Source: Rugalucina vietnamica
Taxonomy: Eukaryota; Mollusca; Bivalvia; Lucinida; Lucinidae
DNA length: 64,000 bases
Assembly: GCA_964017185.1 (NCBI GenBank)
Contig: OZ024870.1
Coordinates: 67,084,312-67,148,311 of the forward strand
Reading direction: 5' to 3'
Positions 11,201 through 24,400 of this stretch are shown piece by piece (within the stretch, counting starts at the first letter, position 1; every line of letters begins with the position of its first letter). The position numbers and the translations under genes were made by a program. The notes beneath the pieces were generated by a model. That model made no database searches, was not told the origin of the DNA, and saw nothing but the letters and a program-made list of their open reading frames with translations.

Positions 11201-11400
11201 CTGTGCGTCCTGCAATAATCTCGCATATAATTAGCAAAGGACGCATAAATTTGAAAGATATGCACCCCTTAGTCGCATACGTTTAATGGGCCGACGAGTC
11301 CTGTCAACGAAAACCGAGTAACTGTTTTAGCAGACCGTGCGATAATTTACTACAACACCGGCAGACTGGTTTTCTTTTTCAATTCCGAAATATAGAGCGT
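11201..11400 (-). other. candidate noncoding first exon of TACC
   Basis: A strong donor CACAG|GTAAATG lies at 11199-11201 on the minus strand, downstream of the CCAAT cluster at 11452-11509. The acceptor before the TACC start codon needs such an upstream exon. Transcript evidence is missing; the 5' limit is a guess. Confidence 0.25.
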
Positions 11401-11451
11401 CAATATTGAGTGCTGGGCACCAGGTATTTCAGAAGTCAAATCGATTTTTCA

Positions 11452-11563
11452 TTGGTTGTTAAATACACAAACAGCCAATCGGCGTTAGCATTCTATACCG
11501 CTCATTGGCAAAACGAAAGTCAAACGTCGTGCGGCGTAATCACAATGGCTGAACTGATTGACG
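11452..11563 (-). promoter_or_regulatory. candidate TACC promoter: three CCAAT boxes and a CRE
   Basis: Minus-strand motifs: AACCAATG (11452-11459), GATTGGCT (11474-11481) and CTCATTGG/CCAATGAG (11502-11509), spaced by 20-30 bp as in NF-Y-driven cell-cycle promoters, plus TGACGTCA near 11560. The surrounding 11.3-12.1 kb is richer in CG than its neighbours. TACC genes are cell-cycle regulated in animals, which fits; this remains an inference. Confidence 0.3.
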
Positions 11564-11569
11564 TCATTT

Positions 11570-13430
11570 GTAGCAATATGTGTATATCATTGCACAAGGT
11601 CAAATCTTGACCTTTCAACTAGAATAAATTAATGTTCAACGTCAGTTTCTGTAACGTGGGCACATGTTCGGCTCGTCCCGGAAACTGCCTCACACGATTG
11701 AACACGATTGACAAACAGCTGAAAATTGAGTCTGTTAAAAAAGAAGACACACAATTTGATTATTTTTGTGGAGAAAACTTGATTATTAGAAAGTTAAATG
11801 TGTGTTCATCATATAGCGAAATGTCGGTGATCATTTCTTTGTATTAACAGGTCTGGATCATCTCGGAAAATCGCGATCGAAATTATCGTGCAGATGCGCG
11901 ACGGCGCCGTGTATTTACCGGCAGTATGGGAGTTTCCACATTTCAATAGAAATGAGATAATTTTATCGCGGTTCTGCGCGATAGAAGGCTTATCTATTGC
12001 TATCATTTAGTCTGGTTTTCGACGATTCGACTCGCCTTTTTTCGAATGTGATCGGACCATGTGGAGGTAAACTACAGACAGTAACAGAGGTATGCAGACC
12101 AAAATTTTGCAAAACGAATTTGGATTTCAACCATCTGCCGCAGAATCACAGAATTTTTCTACTAACCATTTTTACATAATTTTGATCTCTGATCTTTGAA
12201 CGAGTTTCAGATAGTAAGTCCTCTGATGAGGTTAAGAAGTAGTGGAAGATAGATAGATAGTAAAATATCTGTTTGTAATCTTTTATTTCTGGGTTGTAAT
12301 CTTTTTTGAAGAGGGACCTTACTGCTAGAGCCCACACCTCAACTATCAAAGATCCCGCATATGCGCAATCAGCCATTTTCGGTTCGTTTCATTCTTTAGT
12401 CTCAGTTCGTTTCATTATTTAGTCAGAATTATTGGTTTGGAATAATTACGCGTATATTTTTTGTTTTGTTTTACCGACAATTTTTCGTTAATCCAATCAA
12501 TCAATTTCTGATTATTCTTGGGAGGTGTACAATGTACACTCCGTTGTGTTCGCAGGATTAGCCTACATGCATGAGGATAGAACCTGTGTAGGGATCTTTA
12601 ACCTGCACAGGATGACTGTCCCTGCACAGGGGGCCTCCAGTTAATGTCCCAATCCGAAAATGGCGCAGTTTCATGTCATTCCTGCAAATGACACGAAGGG
12701 AAACATGTTTGGACCAACAAATTGGACACATCATTGGATTGCACACATCAGCTGAGTTGTACGAGTCTATGTCACAATGTGTCGAAATTATGTTTCATCC
12801 GAAAATACAATCTAAACAACAACTTCAATGTCTTCAAAATAGGACTGCCAGCTATAAAATAAAATTCATTAAGCAAAGACAAAACTTTAGTACATAATAA
12901 ATCACTCCAGGAAGTTTGATTCTGGTAGGTTTTTTTGTTTAGCAGGAAAAAAAGTGTAAACTTGGAACTTTTTCCTTTTCAAGTTTTTGTTTTCGCGCAA
13001 ATGTTTCAAAACTGCGCATGCGTGTTTTTATTGTGGTACGACGGCATACCGAAATCAACTTGCTATCTACACGATGATCGTGCAAAAGTCATGTCGACCC
13101 GAGACCTGTGGTGAAACCATCGTTTAACTCCTTACTCCAGAGGCATTGGAAAATACACTAAGAATTTCAACCCTACATGCTTTGAGGTTGTAACAAACAT
13201 CAGAAGTGAATTTCAACAAGAATCTGAAAAGTTTACTGGTGTTATGTAAAATTGCAAATACCTATTATAATGATGGGAACGTCGGGAGTGTTATCTGTCC
13301 CTGTCTCTCCTGTTGAGATGCAAACTCGGACAAAAAAAATATGCCCCACATGTGTCTACAGAAGACTGATCATTTTGCTTGACGTCAACTAGTTGAGTAA
13401 ATGTAAGGCATTCTACCTCATTTTGATAAC
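11570..13430. other. intergenic sequence, no gene recognised
   Basis: Contains an open start at 12376 on the minus strand (MADCAYAGSLIVEVWALA) ending at a possible donor GCA|GTAAGG; I do not recognise it and no partner exon was found. Otherwise unremarkable noncoding sequence. Confidence 0.4.
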
Positions 13431-13439
13431 CCTTGAGCA

Positions 13440-16400
13440 ATTCCATTCAATTATGTACACCTGTGGAATTCCATCCCATCCGTCCCACTTTAACTGCTAC
13501 TGAATGAGCAATTTTATTTCAACTGCCCCAAGCAATTTACTATTCCTTGTCAGTTCCATTTCAATCTAATTGCCTCTGAGCAAATCCATTTCAATTAAAC
13601 AGCCTCTTAGCAATTCTATTCCAATTAAACTGCCATTGATCAATTCCATTCCAATTTAACTACCTCTGAACAATGCCATTTCAATTTAACAGCCGCTGAG
13701 CAATTACATTCCAATTTGACTGTCTCTTATCAATTCCATTCAATTTAACTGCCTCTGTGCAATTCAATATTAAAATTTAACTGTCCCTGATCGATTCCAT
13801 TTCAATTTAACTGCCTCCGATCAATTCCATTTCAATTAAACTGTCTCTGAGCAATTCCATTCTAAGTTAACTGCCTCTGAGCAATTCAATTCCAATTTAA
13901 CTGCCTCTGAGCAATTACATACCAATTTAACTAAACCCCTATATCAATTCCATTTCAATTTAACTGCCTCATAGCAATTCCATTCCAATTCAACTGTCCC
14001 TGCCCTGATCAATTCCGTTTAAATTTAACCGCCGCTGATCAATTTCATTCCAATATAATTGCCCATGAGCAATTACATTCCCATTTAACTGTCCCTGATC
14101 AATTCCACTTCAATCTAATTGCCCTTGAGCAATGCCATTTCAATTTAACTGCCACTGAGCAATTCCATTCCAGTTAAACTCCCTGATCAATTCCATTTCA
14201 ATCTAATTCCCCCTGAGCAATGCTATTTCAATTTAACTGCATCTGAGCAATTTCATTCCAGTTATACTGTCCCTGATCAATTTCATTCCAATGTAACTAC
14301 CGTAAAGCAATGTCGTTTCAATGTAACTTTCGCTGAGCAATTACATTCCAAATTGACTGCCCCTGACCAATTCCATTCTCCAATATCATTATGTCTGATT
14401 AATTCCATTTCAATTTAAGTGCATCATAGCAATTCCATTCCATTATCACTGTCCCCGATCAATTCCATTCCGATTTAGCTATCCCTGATCAATTCAATTT
14501 CAATTTAACTGCCTCCGAACAATTCCATTCCAATTTAACTGCCCCTGAGCAATTCCATATTCCAATTTAACTGTCTGTGATCAATTCAATTCGAATTTAT
14601 CTGCCTCTGATCAATTACATTTCAATTAACTGCCTTTGAGCAATTCCAGACCAATTTAACTAAACCCCTATATCAATTCCATTTCAATTTAACTGCCTCA
14701 TAGCAATTCCATTCCAATTCAACTGTCCCTGATCAATTCCGTTTAAATTTAACTGCCGGTGATCAATTTCATTCCAATAAAATTGCCCATGAGCAATTAC
14801 ATTCCCATTTAACTGCCCCTGATCAATTCCATTTTAATCTAATTGCCCTTGAGCAATGCCATTTCAGTTTAACTGCCACTGAGCAATTTCATTCCAGTTA
14901 AACTCCCTGATCAATTCCATTTCAATCTAATTACCCCTGAGCAATGCCATTTCAATTTAACTGCATCTGAGCAATTTCATTCCAATTATACTGTCCCTGA
15001 TCAATTTAATTCCAATGTAACTACCGTAAAGCAATGTCGTTTCAATTTAACTTTCGCTGAGCAATTACATTCCAAATTGACTGCCCCTGACCAATTCCAT
15101 TCCAACATCATTATGTCTGATTAATGCCATTTCAATTTAAGTGCATCATAGTAATTCCATTACATTATCGCTGTCCCCGATCAATTCCATTCCTGATCAA
15201 TTCAATTTCAATTTAACTGCCTCCGATCAATTCCATTCCAATTTAACTGCCCCTGGGCAATTCCATATTCCAATTTAACTGTCTGTGATCAATTCAATTC
15301 GAATTTATCAGCCTCTGATCAATTACATTTCAATTAACTGCCTTTGAGCAATTCCAGACCAATTTAACAGCCAATGAGAAATTCCATTTAGATCCAACTA
15401 GCCAAGGACAATTGCACCCCATTACTTCTGCCTCCATACCAGTTTAACTGCTTCTGAGCAATTATATTCAAATTTAACTGCAGATGAGCGATTCAACTTC
15501 ATTGTCACTCTCCCTGGGCAATTCTGTTCTATTGAAACATCCTCTGATCAATTCATTTCCTTCTTAAATGCCATGGAATCGAGGATCAATTCCATTCCAT
15601 TATAAATGTCCTGAGCAATTTTAATCAAAGGTAACTACCACTGAGCAGTTCCATTCCAATTTAACTTCCCCTGAGCAACAACATTCCAATTTAATTGCCC
15701 CTTATCAATTCCATTTCAGTTTAACTGCCTCTGAGCAATTCCAGTCCCTGACCAATTACATTTCAATGTAACTGCCACATAGCAATTCCATTCCAATTTA
15801 ACTGTCACTGTCCCAGATTAATTCCGTTTCAATTTATCTGTCTCTGAGCAATTCCATTCCAATTTAACAGCCCCTGGGCAACTACATTCCAATTTAAGTG
15901 ATCAATTCCTATTTCAATTTTACTTTCCCTTATCAATACTATTTCAATTTAATTGCCTCTTATCAATTCCATGCCACTATAATCGTCTATGAGCAATCAA
16001 ATTCCAATTTAACTGCCCCTTATCAATCCCATTTCAATCTAACTTCCCTTATCAATTCCATTTCAATCTAACTGCGTCATGAGCAATTCCATTCTAATTT
16101 AACTGTCCACGATCTATTCCATTTCAATTTAACTGCCTCAGATCAATTTCATTCCAATTTAATTTCCCCTGAGCAACTGCATTCCAATTTAACTATCCCT
16201 GATCAATTTCTTTCCAATTTAACTGCCCCTGAGCAATTACATACCAATTTAACAGCCCCCCGAGCAATCACATTCCAATTTAACTGTCCCTGATCAATTC
16301 TTATTTCAGTTTTACTGTCCATTTTTAATTCTATTTCAATTTGACTGCCTCTGATGAATCCCATTTCAATTTACCTGCCTCATAGCAATTCCATATCCGT

Positions 16401-16650
16401 TTAACTGTCCTTGATCAATTCCATTTCAATCTGCCTCTGAGCAACTCCATTCGAATCTGTCCCTGATCAATTCAATTTCAATTTAACTGCCTCTGAGTCA
16501 TTCAATTCCAATTAAACTGTCCCTGATCAATTCCATTTCAATCTAACTGCCTCTGAGCAATTCAATTCCAATTTAAATGCCCCTGAGCAATGCCATTCCA
16601 ATTTATCTGTCCCTGATCAATTCCATTTCAATATAACTGCCACGAGGACC
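13440..16650. repeat. 30-bp minisatellite, block 1 (about 3.2 kb)
   Basis: Roughly 105 diverged units of the type tgagcaattccattccaatt + taactgcccc, with tgatcaattccatttcaat as the common variant. Several stretches form higher-order repeats: about 13913-14380 recurs at 14643-15100 almost unchanged. Indels break any reading frame. Confidence 0.95.
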
Positions 16651-16689
16651 GAATAACTAACTAAATGTTATGAACCACTGCAGAAGCTG

Positions 16690-17040
16690 AGGGTGAGGTT
16701 ATGGCCATGTAAAACCGGTTTAAGCCCGCCAGTAACTTTGTGTTACTGATCGTTCCAAGTCGATACTTGTGTGGTGGTTCTTTTTGTTTTATGTCTTGGT
16801 GTATAAAATTTTTTGTGCTGTTGGCGCCTTATGTATGTTTTCATATTTTTAGTTAAGTTAAGGTAACTGAGTGGCCACCTATTGGGAAAATAGCTGCTCA
16901 TTCGGCTTACGATATGTTTCATGGTATAAGTACCTGATTGTTAGTTTGGTTTTTTCCCACCTCGGTTTTTGGAGTGGGAATCTTTTTCTGATTGCGCCTT
17001 TTCCTGATCTTTGCCTACTTGTACCTTTTTCTGACCAATT
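16690..17040. repeat. dispersed 330-bp repeat, copy 2 (inverted to copy 1)
   Basis: Begins ggtgaggttatggcc and ends cctacttgtacctttttctga, directly abutting the resumed minisatellite. It is the inverse of 10860-11188. It separates the two minisatellite blocks. Confidence 0.75.
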
Positions 17041-19046
17041 CCATTTCAGTTTAACTGCCTTTAAATTCCACTCCAATTTAACAGCCCCTGAGCAATTTCA
17101 TTCGAGTTTAACTGCCCCTGATCAATTCCATTTCAATCTAACTGGCTCTAAGCATTTCGTTTCCTATTAAACTGTCCATGAGCAGTTGCAGTCCAGTTTA
17201 ACTGTCCCTTACCAATTCTATTTCAATCTAACTGCCTCTGAGCAATTCAATTTCTATTTAACTGCCCTGAGCAATGCCATTCCAATTTAACTTTCCCTGA
17301 TCAATTCCATTCCAATCTAACCTAACTGCGTCTGACCAATTCCATTTCAGTTTGACTGCCTCTGAGCAATTCCACTCCAATTTAACAGCCCCTGAGCAAT
17401 TTCATACGAGTTTAACTGCCCCTGGTCAATTCTGTTTCAATCTAACTACCTCTGAGCAATTCAATTCAAATTTAACTGCCCCTGAGAAATTTCATTCCAA
17501 TTTAACAGTCCCTGTTCAATTCCATTTGAATTTAACTGCCTCTAATCAATTCATTTTCAATTTAACTGCCTCTCAGCCACTCCATCCTAATTTAACAGCC
17601 TCTGAGCATTTCGATCAAACTGGCCGAGAAATCACACTGCATTACTTCTGCCCCATACCAGTTTAACTGCTTCTGAGCAATTCTATTCAAATTTAACTGC
17701 CAATGAGCGATTCGACTTCATTGTCACTCCCCATGAGCAATTCTGTTCTATTGAAACCTCCTCTGACCAATTCATTTCCTTTTTAAATGTGTTGGATCAA
17801 TTCCATTCAATTATAATTGTCCTGATCAATTTTAATCAAATGTAACTACCCCTGAGTAGTTCCATTCCAATTTAAGTGCCCATGTGCAATTTTTATCCCA
17901 TGTAACTGTCCCTGAGCAGCTCAGTTCCAATTTAACTGCCACTGAGCAATTGCAATTTCACCGCCCTTGAGATAGTCCATTCCATTTAACAGTATTTGAG
18001 TCGTTTCATTTCATGATACCTCCCCAAAGCGATATAATTTGAAATTAAATGACCCGATCAATTACATTTCCTGCCTCTTAGCAATTCCATCTCAATTTAA
18101 TTTGCACCTTAGCAATTCGGATTATTCCTTCCCAGTTTCACTGCCATTGAGCAATTTCTTCATAATGTAACTGTCTAAATGCCTTTGAGCAATTCAAATC
18201 CAATTTCACTGCCCATGAGCAATTCTATTCCAATTAAACTCCTCCTGATAAATTTTAATCAAATGTAACTACTCCTGAGGAGTTCCATTCCAATTTAACT
18301 GCCCATATGCAATTTTATCCCATGTAACTGCCCCTGAGCAGCTCAATTCCAATTTAACTGCCACTGAGCAATGGCAATTTAACTACCATTGAGAAAGTCC
18401 ATTTCATTTAACAGTATTTGAAAAAAGGTACAAGTTGAGTTGTTTCATTTTATGGTAACTCCCCAGAGCGATATCATTTGAAATCAAATGACATGAACCA
18501 ATCAATTACCTTTCTGCATCTTAGCAATTCCATCCCAATTTCACTGCCCTTGAGCAATTTCTTCACAATGTAAATGCCTTTGAGCAGTTCTATTCCAATT
18601 CCACTGCCCATGAGCAATTCCATTCAAATTAAACTGCTCTTGAGCAATTTTATATCGTTTTCAATGCCCCTGAGCAATTCCATCACATTTCTTACTACCC
18701 ATGAGAAATTCCATCTCATTTTAACTGCCCCTCAGCAATTCTATTCCAGTGTTACTGGGCCTGGGCAATTTCATTCCAATTAAACTGTCCTGAGCAATTC
18801 CATCCCAATTTAATTGCCCCAGAGCAATTCCATTCCAATATTTACGCCACTGAGCAATTTCATTCCAATTAAACTGTCCAGAGCAAGTCCATCCCAACTG
18901 AATTGCCCCAGAGCAATTCCATTCCAATGTAAATACCTTTGAGCAGTTCCATCTCAATTTCACTGCCCCTGAGCTATTTCATTCCCATTATATCATTCCT
19001 GAGCAATCTCATTTTATTGTCCCTAAACAATTCAATTCAAATTAAA
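17041..19046. repeat. 30-bp minisatellite, block 2 (about 2 kb)
   Basis: Same unit as 13440-16650. Because 30 is a multiple of three, parts stay open: 17352-17666 would encode decapeptides of the type SNLTAPEQFH, but stops appear in every frame over longer distances, so I do not call a gene. Confidence 0.95.
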
Positions 19047-19172
19047 CTTAAAACTGATCGTTCCAAGGCGATACTTCTGTTGTGGTTCTTATTGTTTTGT
19101 GTTTTGGAGTCCAGTTTTTGTGCTGTTTGAGCCTTGTGTGTGTTTTCATATTTTTACTTAAGTTTGGGTAAC
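19046..19172. repeat. dispersed 330-bp repeat, copy 3 (partial)
   Basis: Same orientation as copy 2: ctgatcgttccaaggcgatac, gtgttttcatatttttactt, gggtaactgag. It breaks off at 19172. Confidence 0.65.
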
Positions 19173-20370
19173 TGAGTTTTGAACTCCCCTTCCAGAAATC
19201 TTGGATCAGCCTCTGACTGCTCCTTCCTAGCAAGGTAGCCTTTAAAATCATTTTTCCAGAATCTGAAGTGAAAGGTAGAGGCATCATGGACTTGAGCCAT
19301 AGATGTGACATGGAGTTTTTCATATATCTATATACCTTTGTTCCCCCTTTACAAGAAAACTTCACAGGAGGTTAAGCATTGATTGGTCAACATGTTTTGA
19401 GGCGAAGATATTATAGCATTAAACCCATATACATACATTTAGCCCCAGGACAGGGGCAGACAATACCCTGGAGTCAAACTATTTTCAAAACATTGAGCTT
19501 GTATCCATTTGCCCAGTTCCTGCATATTTTCCATATAACTTTTTGAGTTCTGCTGAAAAAGTTTTTTCAAGATTTTCATAGCGGCACCTTGGCCATGTGT
19601 TCCGAATCTTTGATATAATCCTTCATAAGCCATTCTCATTGAGGCTCCATGTGGAATTTGGCTTAAATTGGCCTAAGATCTTTGAAAAATGGTGGATGGA
19701 CAGACACTGGACCAATGGCTTACTAAAAGATGATCTAAAATGCTTGTTTGTTTGTTTTGTTGCTTTACATCCCACCCAGTCAAAAACTATGGTTATGTTG
19801 GTATGTTGCCTTCATATTATGGGACCTCCTGGGCAGGCTCAGACCTTCTAAGTAATATACGAGTAATCGGACGGTTATTCCACAGGGGCCTGTATCGTCA
19901 ATTTTAAAGGTTTTAGGGGGATAGGTATGTATACATAGACTATATTTACATACCTATCCCACTAAAACCTTAAAAAATGATGATATGGGCCCGTGGTTTA
20001 TTCTAAATGAATGGGGTCCAAAATCTCTTCCTGCCTACCAAGTGCTAAAATGTGACAATCGATGGACACCATAATATAACAATGGCCAGGACTTTAAATA
20101 CAAGATAATATACCCAGTAAAGAGTTTGAGCTGTGTTATGAGAAAACTTGAATTCTGTGTTTCCAATTAGGTCCAACTTAAACTCTAAGTTTAATTTGGA
20201 GTTGGGAAGAAGAGGAATAATTATAGTTTTATCTATCATACTCACAAGGCACTGATTGTGCAGTAAATCTGCATAAAACAACTTAAGCCAAGTTGTTTTT
20301 TGAACATGCATAAAACAAGTTTTCTCGTGAACAGGCTCATTTATTCATTGTTTAAATGCATAAAGTTATG
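19173..20370. other. intergenic, SINE remnants
   Basis: 19745-19855 is a SINE-like remnant (catcccacccagtcaaaaac, cctgggcaggctcagac). 19440-19700 contains a diverged pearl-like unit (ttagccccaggacaggggca ... ttaaattggcctaagatctttg). No gene recognised. Confidence 0.45.
19886..19993. mobile_element. short palindromic MITE
   Basis: Inverted arms ggggcctgtatcgtcaattt ... aaaggttttagggggatagg / cctatcccactaaaacctta ... tgatgatatgggcccg around a short AT-rich loop. Noncoding. Confidence 0.65.
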
Positions 20371-20607
20371 TGAGCCTGTGCGTGAGAAAACCAACAATCT
20401 GCCTATGCGAAAACAAAGACGCAGATCAGCTTCGCGGTAACCGCGAAGCTGATCAACGCCTTTGTTTTCGCTACACGGATAGTACTGTTCCTCTTCTTCT
20501 TAAATCCACAATTTCAAGCCTCTAGCCATCTTCTGTGCTTGTACAGCCTGGTTTGTGTCGGACCTGGTCAGAAACCCAAATTGTTGGTTTTCTCACGCAC
20601 AGGCTCA
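20371..20607. mobile_element. TGAGCC-family MITE
   Basis: A clean copy with ends TGAGCCTGTGCGTGAGAAAA / TTTTCTCACGCACAGGCTCA and central palindrome cagcttcgcggtaaccgcga. It is a useful reference for the family. Confidence 0.88.
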
Positions 20608-20705
20608 TGTTATCATTTGAATATGATGCAAGAGATTATACATGTATGTGGTAAATGTATTTAACAAAGGAAATAACATGTGTGAATAAAAACAACATGT
20701 GTGAA

Positions 20706-22690
20706 CCAGAGGACCAATGGTCCTGTAAACGCTCACCTGAGACCTGAGATATATACCAATAAACTTGTTTGACTAGAATGGTAATATACATGTATATAAC
20801 CCCAGGGCAGGGTCAAAGCAACCTCTGGAGTCACTTTCTTTTTTAAATCATAAAGATTCAGTCCATTTGCCAATTTACTGCAAGTTTTGCCCTTCAAATG
20901 ACATTGTAACAATTTTCCCCATTCAATTGCGTGGGCAACCTAAGTTGACCTTGCCGTAAAAAAGGTCAAGGTCATCCCAGGGTCATGATTTAAACAAACT
21001 TTGTAGAGCTCCATTGCCTGATGCTTCATGCCAAGTTTCAAAATCATAGGCCTTCTGGTTCTGGAAAAGAAGATTTTTAAAGGTTTTTGCTATTTCTAGC
21101 CATGGTGGCCATCTTGGTCATGTGACCTTGACCAACTTGACAAACTTTCATTTACTCTTCCTAAGAATGCTCCTCATAAAGTTTGGCTTTGATTGGCCAA
21201 GCGGTTTCAGAGAAGAAGATGTTTGAACATTATGGTCATACACATGTATAAAGCCCCTGGGCAGGGGCAGACAACCCTCTGGGCCAAAAATATTTTCATA
21301 AACATGAATATTCTGTCCATTTTCTCATTCCTAACAAGTTTTTTGCTATTAATTGACATTTAATGAGTTTCCTATTTTTTCCCATTCAAATGCATGGGCG
21401 GCCTAATTAAGTTGACCTTGCTGTAAAAAAGGTCAAGGTCATCCCAGGGTCATGATTTATATAAACTTTGTAGAGCTCCATTGCCTGATGCTTCATGCCA
21501 AGTTTCAAACTCATAGGCCTTCTGGTTCTGGAAAAGAAGATTTTTAAAGGTTTTTGCTATTTATAGCCATGGCGGCCATCTTGATCATGTGACCTTGACC
21601 ATTTATACAGACTTTCATTCACTCTTCCTAAGAATGCTCCACATAAAGTTTGGCTTTGATTGGCAAAGCAGTTTCAGAGAAGAAGATGTTTGAATAATTT
21701 GGTCATACACATGTATATTGCCCTGGGGTGGGGGCAGACAGACCCCTGGGGTCCAAAATTTTTTCAGAATCATCAATCATAAGTCCATTTGCCCGTTTCC
21801 TGCAAGTTTTTCCCTACAAATGACATTTTAACACTTTTCCCCATTCAATTGCATGAGCGACCTATGTTGACCTTGCCGTAAAATAGGTCAAGGTCATCCT
21901 AGGGTCATGATTTATATAAACTTTGTAGAGCTCCAGTCAATGATGCTTCACACCAAGTTTCAAAATCATTGGCCTTCTGGTTCTGGAGAAGAAGATTTTT
22001 AAAGGTTTTTTCTATTTATAGCCATGGCGGCCATCTTGGTCATGTGACCTTGACCATTTATATAAACTTTCTTTCCCCCTTCCCAAGGATGCTCCATATG
22101 AAGTTTGGCTTTGATTGGCCAAGCGGTTTCAGGGGAGAAGATGTTTCATTATTATGGAAATATACATGTATATAGCCCCGGGGCAGGGGCAGACAAGCCC
22201 CCAGGGGCTAAAATTTTGCATTAACATTAATCTTCTGTCCATTTGCCTATTTCCAGTAAGTTTTACCCATTAAATAGCATTTTACCATTTTTTCCCATTC
22301 AAACGCATTGGCGACCTAAGTTGACCTTGCCGTAAAATAAGTCAAGGTCATCGTAGGGTCATGATTTATATAAACTATGATGGGCCAGCGTCCCCGATGC
22401 TACATACCAAGTTTCGTGGAAATCGGCCCACTGGTTCTGGAGAAGAAGATTTTTAAAGGTTTTTGCTATTTATAGCCATGGCGGCCATCTTGGTCATGTG
22501 ACCTGGACCATTTATATAAACTTTCGTTCCCCCTTCCTAAGGATGCTCCACATGAAGTTTGGCTTTGATTGGCCAAGTGGTTTCAGAGGAGAAGATCTTT
22601 GAAATTGTGAACGACGGACGACGGACGGACGGACGCCGGAGCATGGGTATACTATAAGCTCACCTGTGAGCCTTTGGCTCAGGTGAGCTA
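20706..22690. mobile_element. pearl/Helentron-like element with about 450-bp core repeats
   Basis: Starts ccagaggaccaatggtcctg and ends with the hairpin agctcacctgtgagcc/ggctcaggtgagct. Four core units each contain a TTGACCTTGCC...AGGTCAAGGTCAT block, cttctggttctggaaaagaag and gcggccatcttggtcatgtg. A (ACGG)n-like tract at 22610-22635 precedes the end. A close relative is at 34341-36310. Confidence 0.88.
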
Positions 22691-22975
22691 ATAAAAATAA
22701 GAATGCCCTCTCCATTACAAAATAACATAATATCAGAAACTTTCAAACAAACATAACAAATTAAACACAAGGTAAAATGTTTGTCTGTTTGTTTGTTGAA
22801 CACCACATAAACCCTGATGAGTCATAAGCATCTTGTGAAATATAGTAAATTAAAAATGTATAAATAATACATGTACAAAACAATGAAATACCCAAATGCC
22901 GACATATCATAAAATAACCAATAACTAATCTGAATTCATCATGGTGATTATGTCAGAACCTTCTTTGAAAAGATA

Positions 22976-23211
22976 CGAGCCTGTGCGTGAGAAAACCAAC
23001 AATTTGGGTTCCAACCAGGTCTGACACAAACCGGGCTGTACAGTCACAGAAGATAGTTAGATGCTGGAAGTTTTGGATTCAGAAAGTAGTGGTATTGTAC
23101 TATCCGTGTAGTGAAAACAAAGGCGCTGATCAGCTTCGCAGTAACTGCGAAGCTGATCTGCGCCTTTGTTTTCGCCTATGCAGATTTTTGTTTTTGCCAT
23201 GCGGTGGCTCA
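22976..23211. mobile_element. TGAGCC-family MITE
   Basis: Ends cgagcctgtgcgtgagaaaa / ccatgcggtggctca; near-perfect central palindrome gctgatcagcttcgcagta ... ctgcgaagctgatctgc. Confidence 0.85.
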
Positions 23212-23839
23212 TATGATTTAAATAACATATTTAGTTTACATTTTAGTACATGTAACAGTATAAGCAAATACTGGCAAAAAAAGGTAAGAAGCACCGTTTT
23301 CTGTTTATAATAAATGAGATTCTATTACCATTTGGTTAAAAAAGAGTGACTGTATTAATTTCTTGCTCTTCTTTTATGTATACTTAGAAAAACAATTGAG
23401 GGATATTGAATTTATTTCGATTTTGTTGCAATGGATGTAATACTCTCTACTGAAATAATAAATAAAACTGATAGAGTGCTCAGTCAATTTTGAATCGATC
23501 AGAATGCAAACAAAATTTCACGGATCACTGGTTCCAATACAGTGATGCGCCAAAGGTAGCAACCCTCTATATCCAAAAGTCACATGCCCATTTTTTCTAC
23601 TGGATTAAGTTTGCTGCTACCCTTTCCAGTCTACTGTTTACCATGGAAGAGTTTTCTTGACCCTGTATCGCTCATTAGTTAAAACAAATGCGATACAATG
23701 TCAGCATATATGCACTCAGATGGCACCCTATCATCAATATTACGCAACATGCAAGCAATACATTGACACTGGCAAGGAAAATTGGTTTCAATATTTACTA
23801 CAAGCTGCAATAGTGATTTTGTACACAAAAATGTTTGCT
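23212..23839. other. intergenic, nothing recognised
   Basis: AT-rich sequence with no convincing ORF, splice pattern or repeat ends. Confidence 0.5.
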
Positions 23840-24235
23840 ATTCAGGCTTGGTATCCCTACATCGCCAAAGTCTCAACCTATATTAAGTCAGTCAAACATG
23901 TCAGATAATAATACAATTTCTAATAGTGGAATTGGAAAAACATCAATGCTGGTTCTGTAATTTTACACTGTCATGCTGAAATTGAAGTTTATTGCACAGG
24001 CATGTTTATAAACAGTTAAACTTGTCATAATTTTGAGCCATTTTTTTGGTTCACTATATCCCCAGAGTCTTAACCTACTAATCCCACCATCAGGGAATAT
24101 AGTCAGTCTTACGTGTGCTATAATACCACAATATCAATAATACAATGGTGAACCTGGACATAGTGGAAATTGGAAAACTATCACATCAAAATTTGTTTAT
24201 TTCATACAGTTAAAAATGAGGTTATTGCATAGGTG

Positions 24236-24370
24236 TCATAATTTTGAGCCAGGCTTAGTATCCCTATATCCCCAAAGTCTTAACCTACTTATCCCACCAT
24301 CAGGGAATATAGTCAGTCTCACATGTGAGATAATACCACAATCTCATAATGCTGAATCTGTGAAATAGTG
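24236..24370 (-). pseudogene. duplicated fragment of ALLC last exon, nearly intact
   Basis: On the minus strand it reads HYFTDSAL, one TGA at 24344-24346, then [17 protein letters not shown] and the remaining C-terminal residues ending in the same GSKL and stop as the real exon. The residues after the TGA differ from the functional copy by one substitution (E to D). No acceptor precedes it, so I treat it as a nonfunctional copy. Confidence 0.75.
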
Positions 24371-24400
24371 GAAATTGGAAAACTATCACATCGAAATTTG

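Noticed and set aside
12146-12376. Minus-strand start MADCAYAGSLIVEVW... with a GTAAGG donor
   Set aside because: No second exon, no recognised family; kept only as a remark in the intergenic entry.
17352-17666. 104-codon ORF with NLTAPEQFH repeats
   Set aside because: The 30-bp minisatellite gives chance open frames; stops and indels break every frame across the array.
13440-19046. CRISPR-like regular repeats
   Set aside because: Units are contiguous without unique spacers and the genome is eukaryotic; this is a minisatellite.
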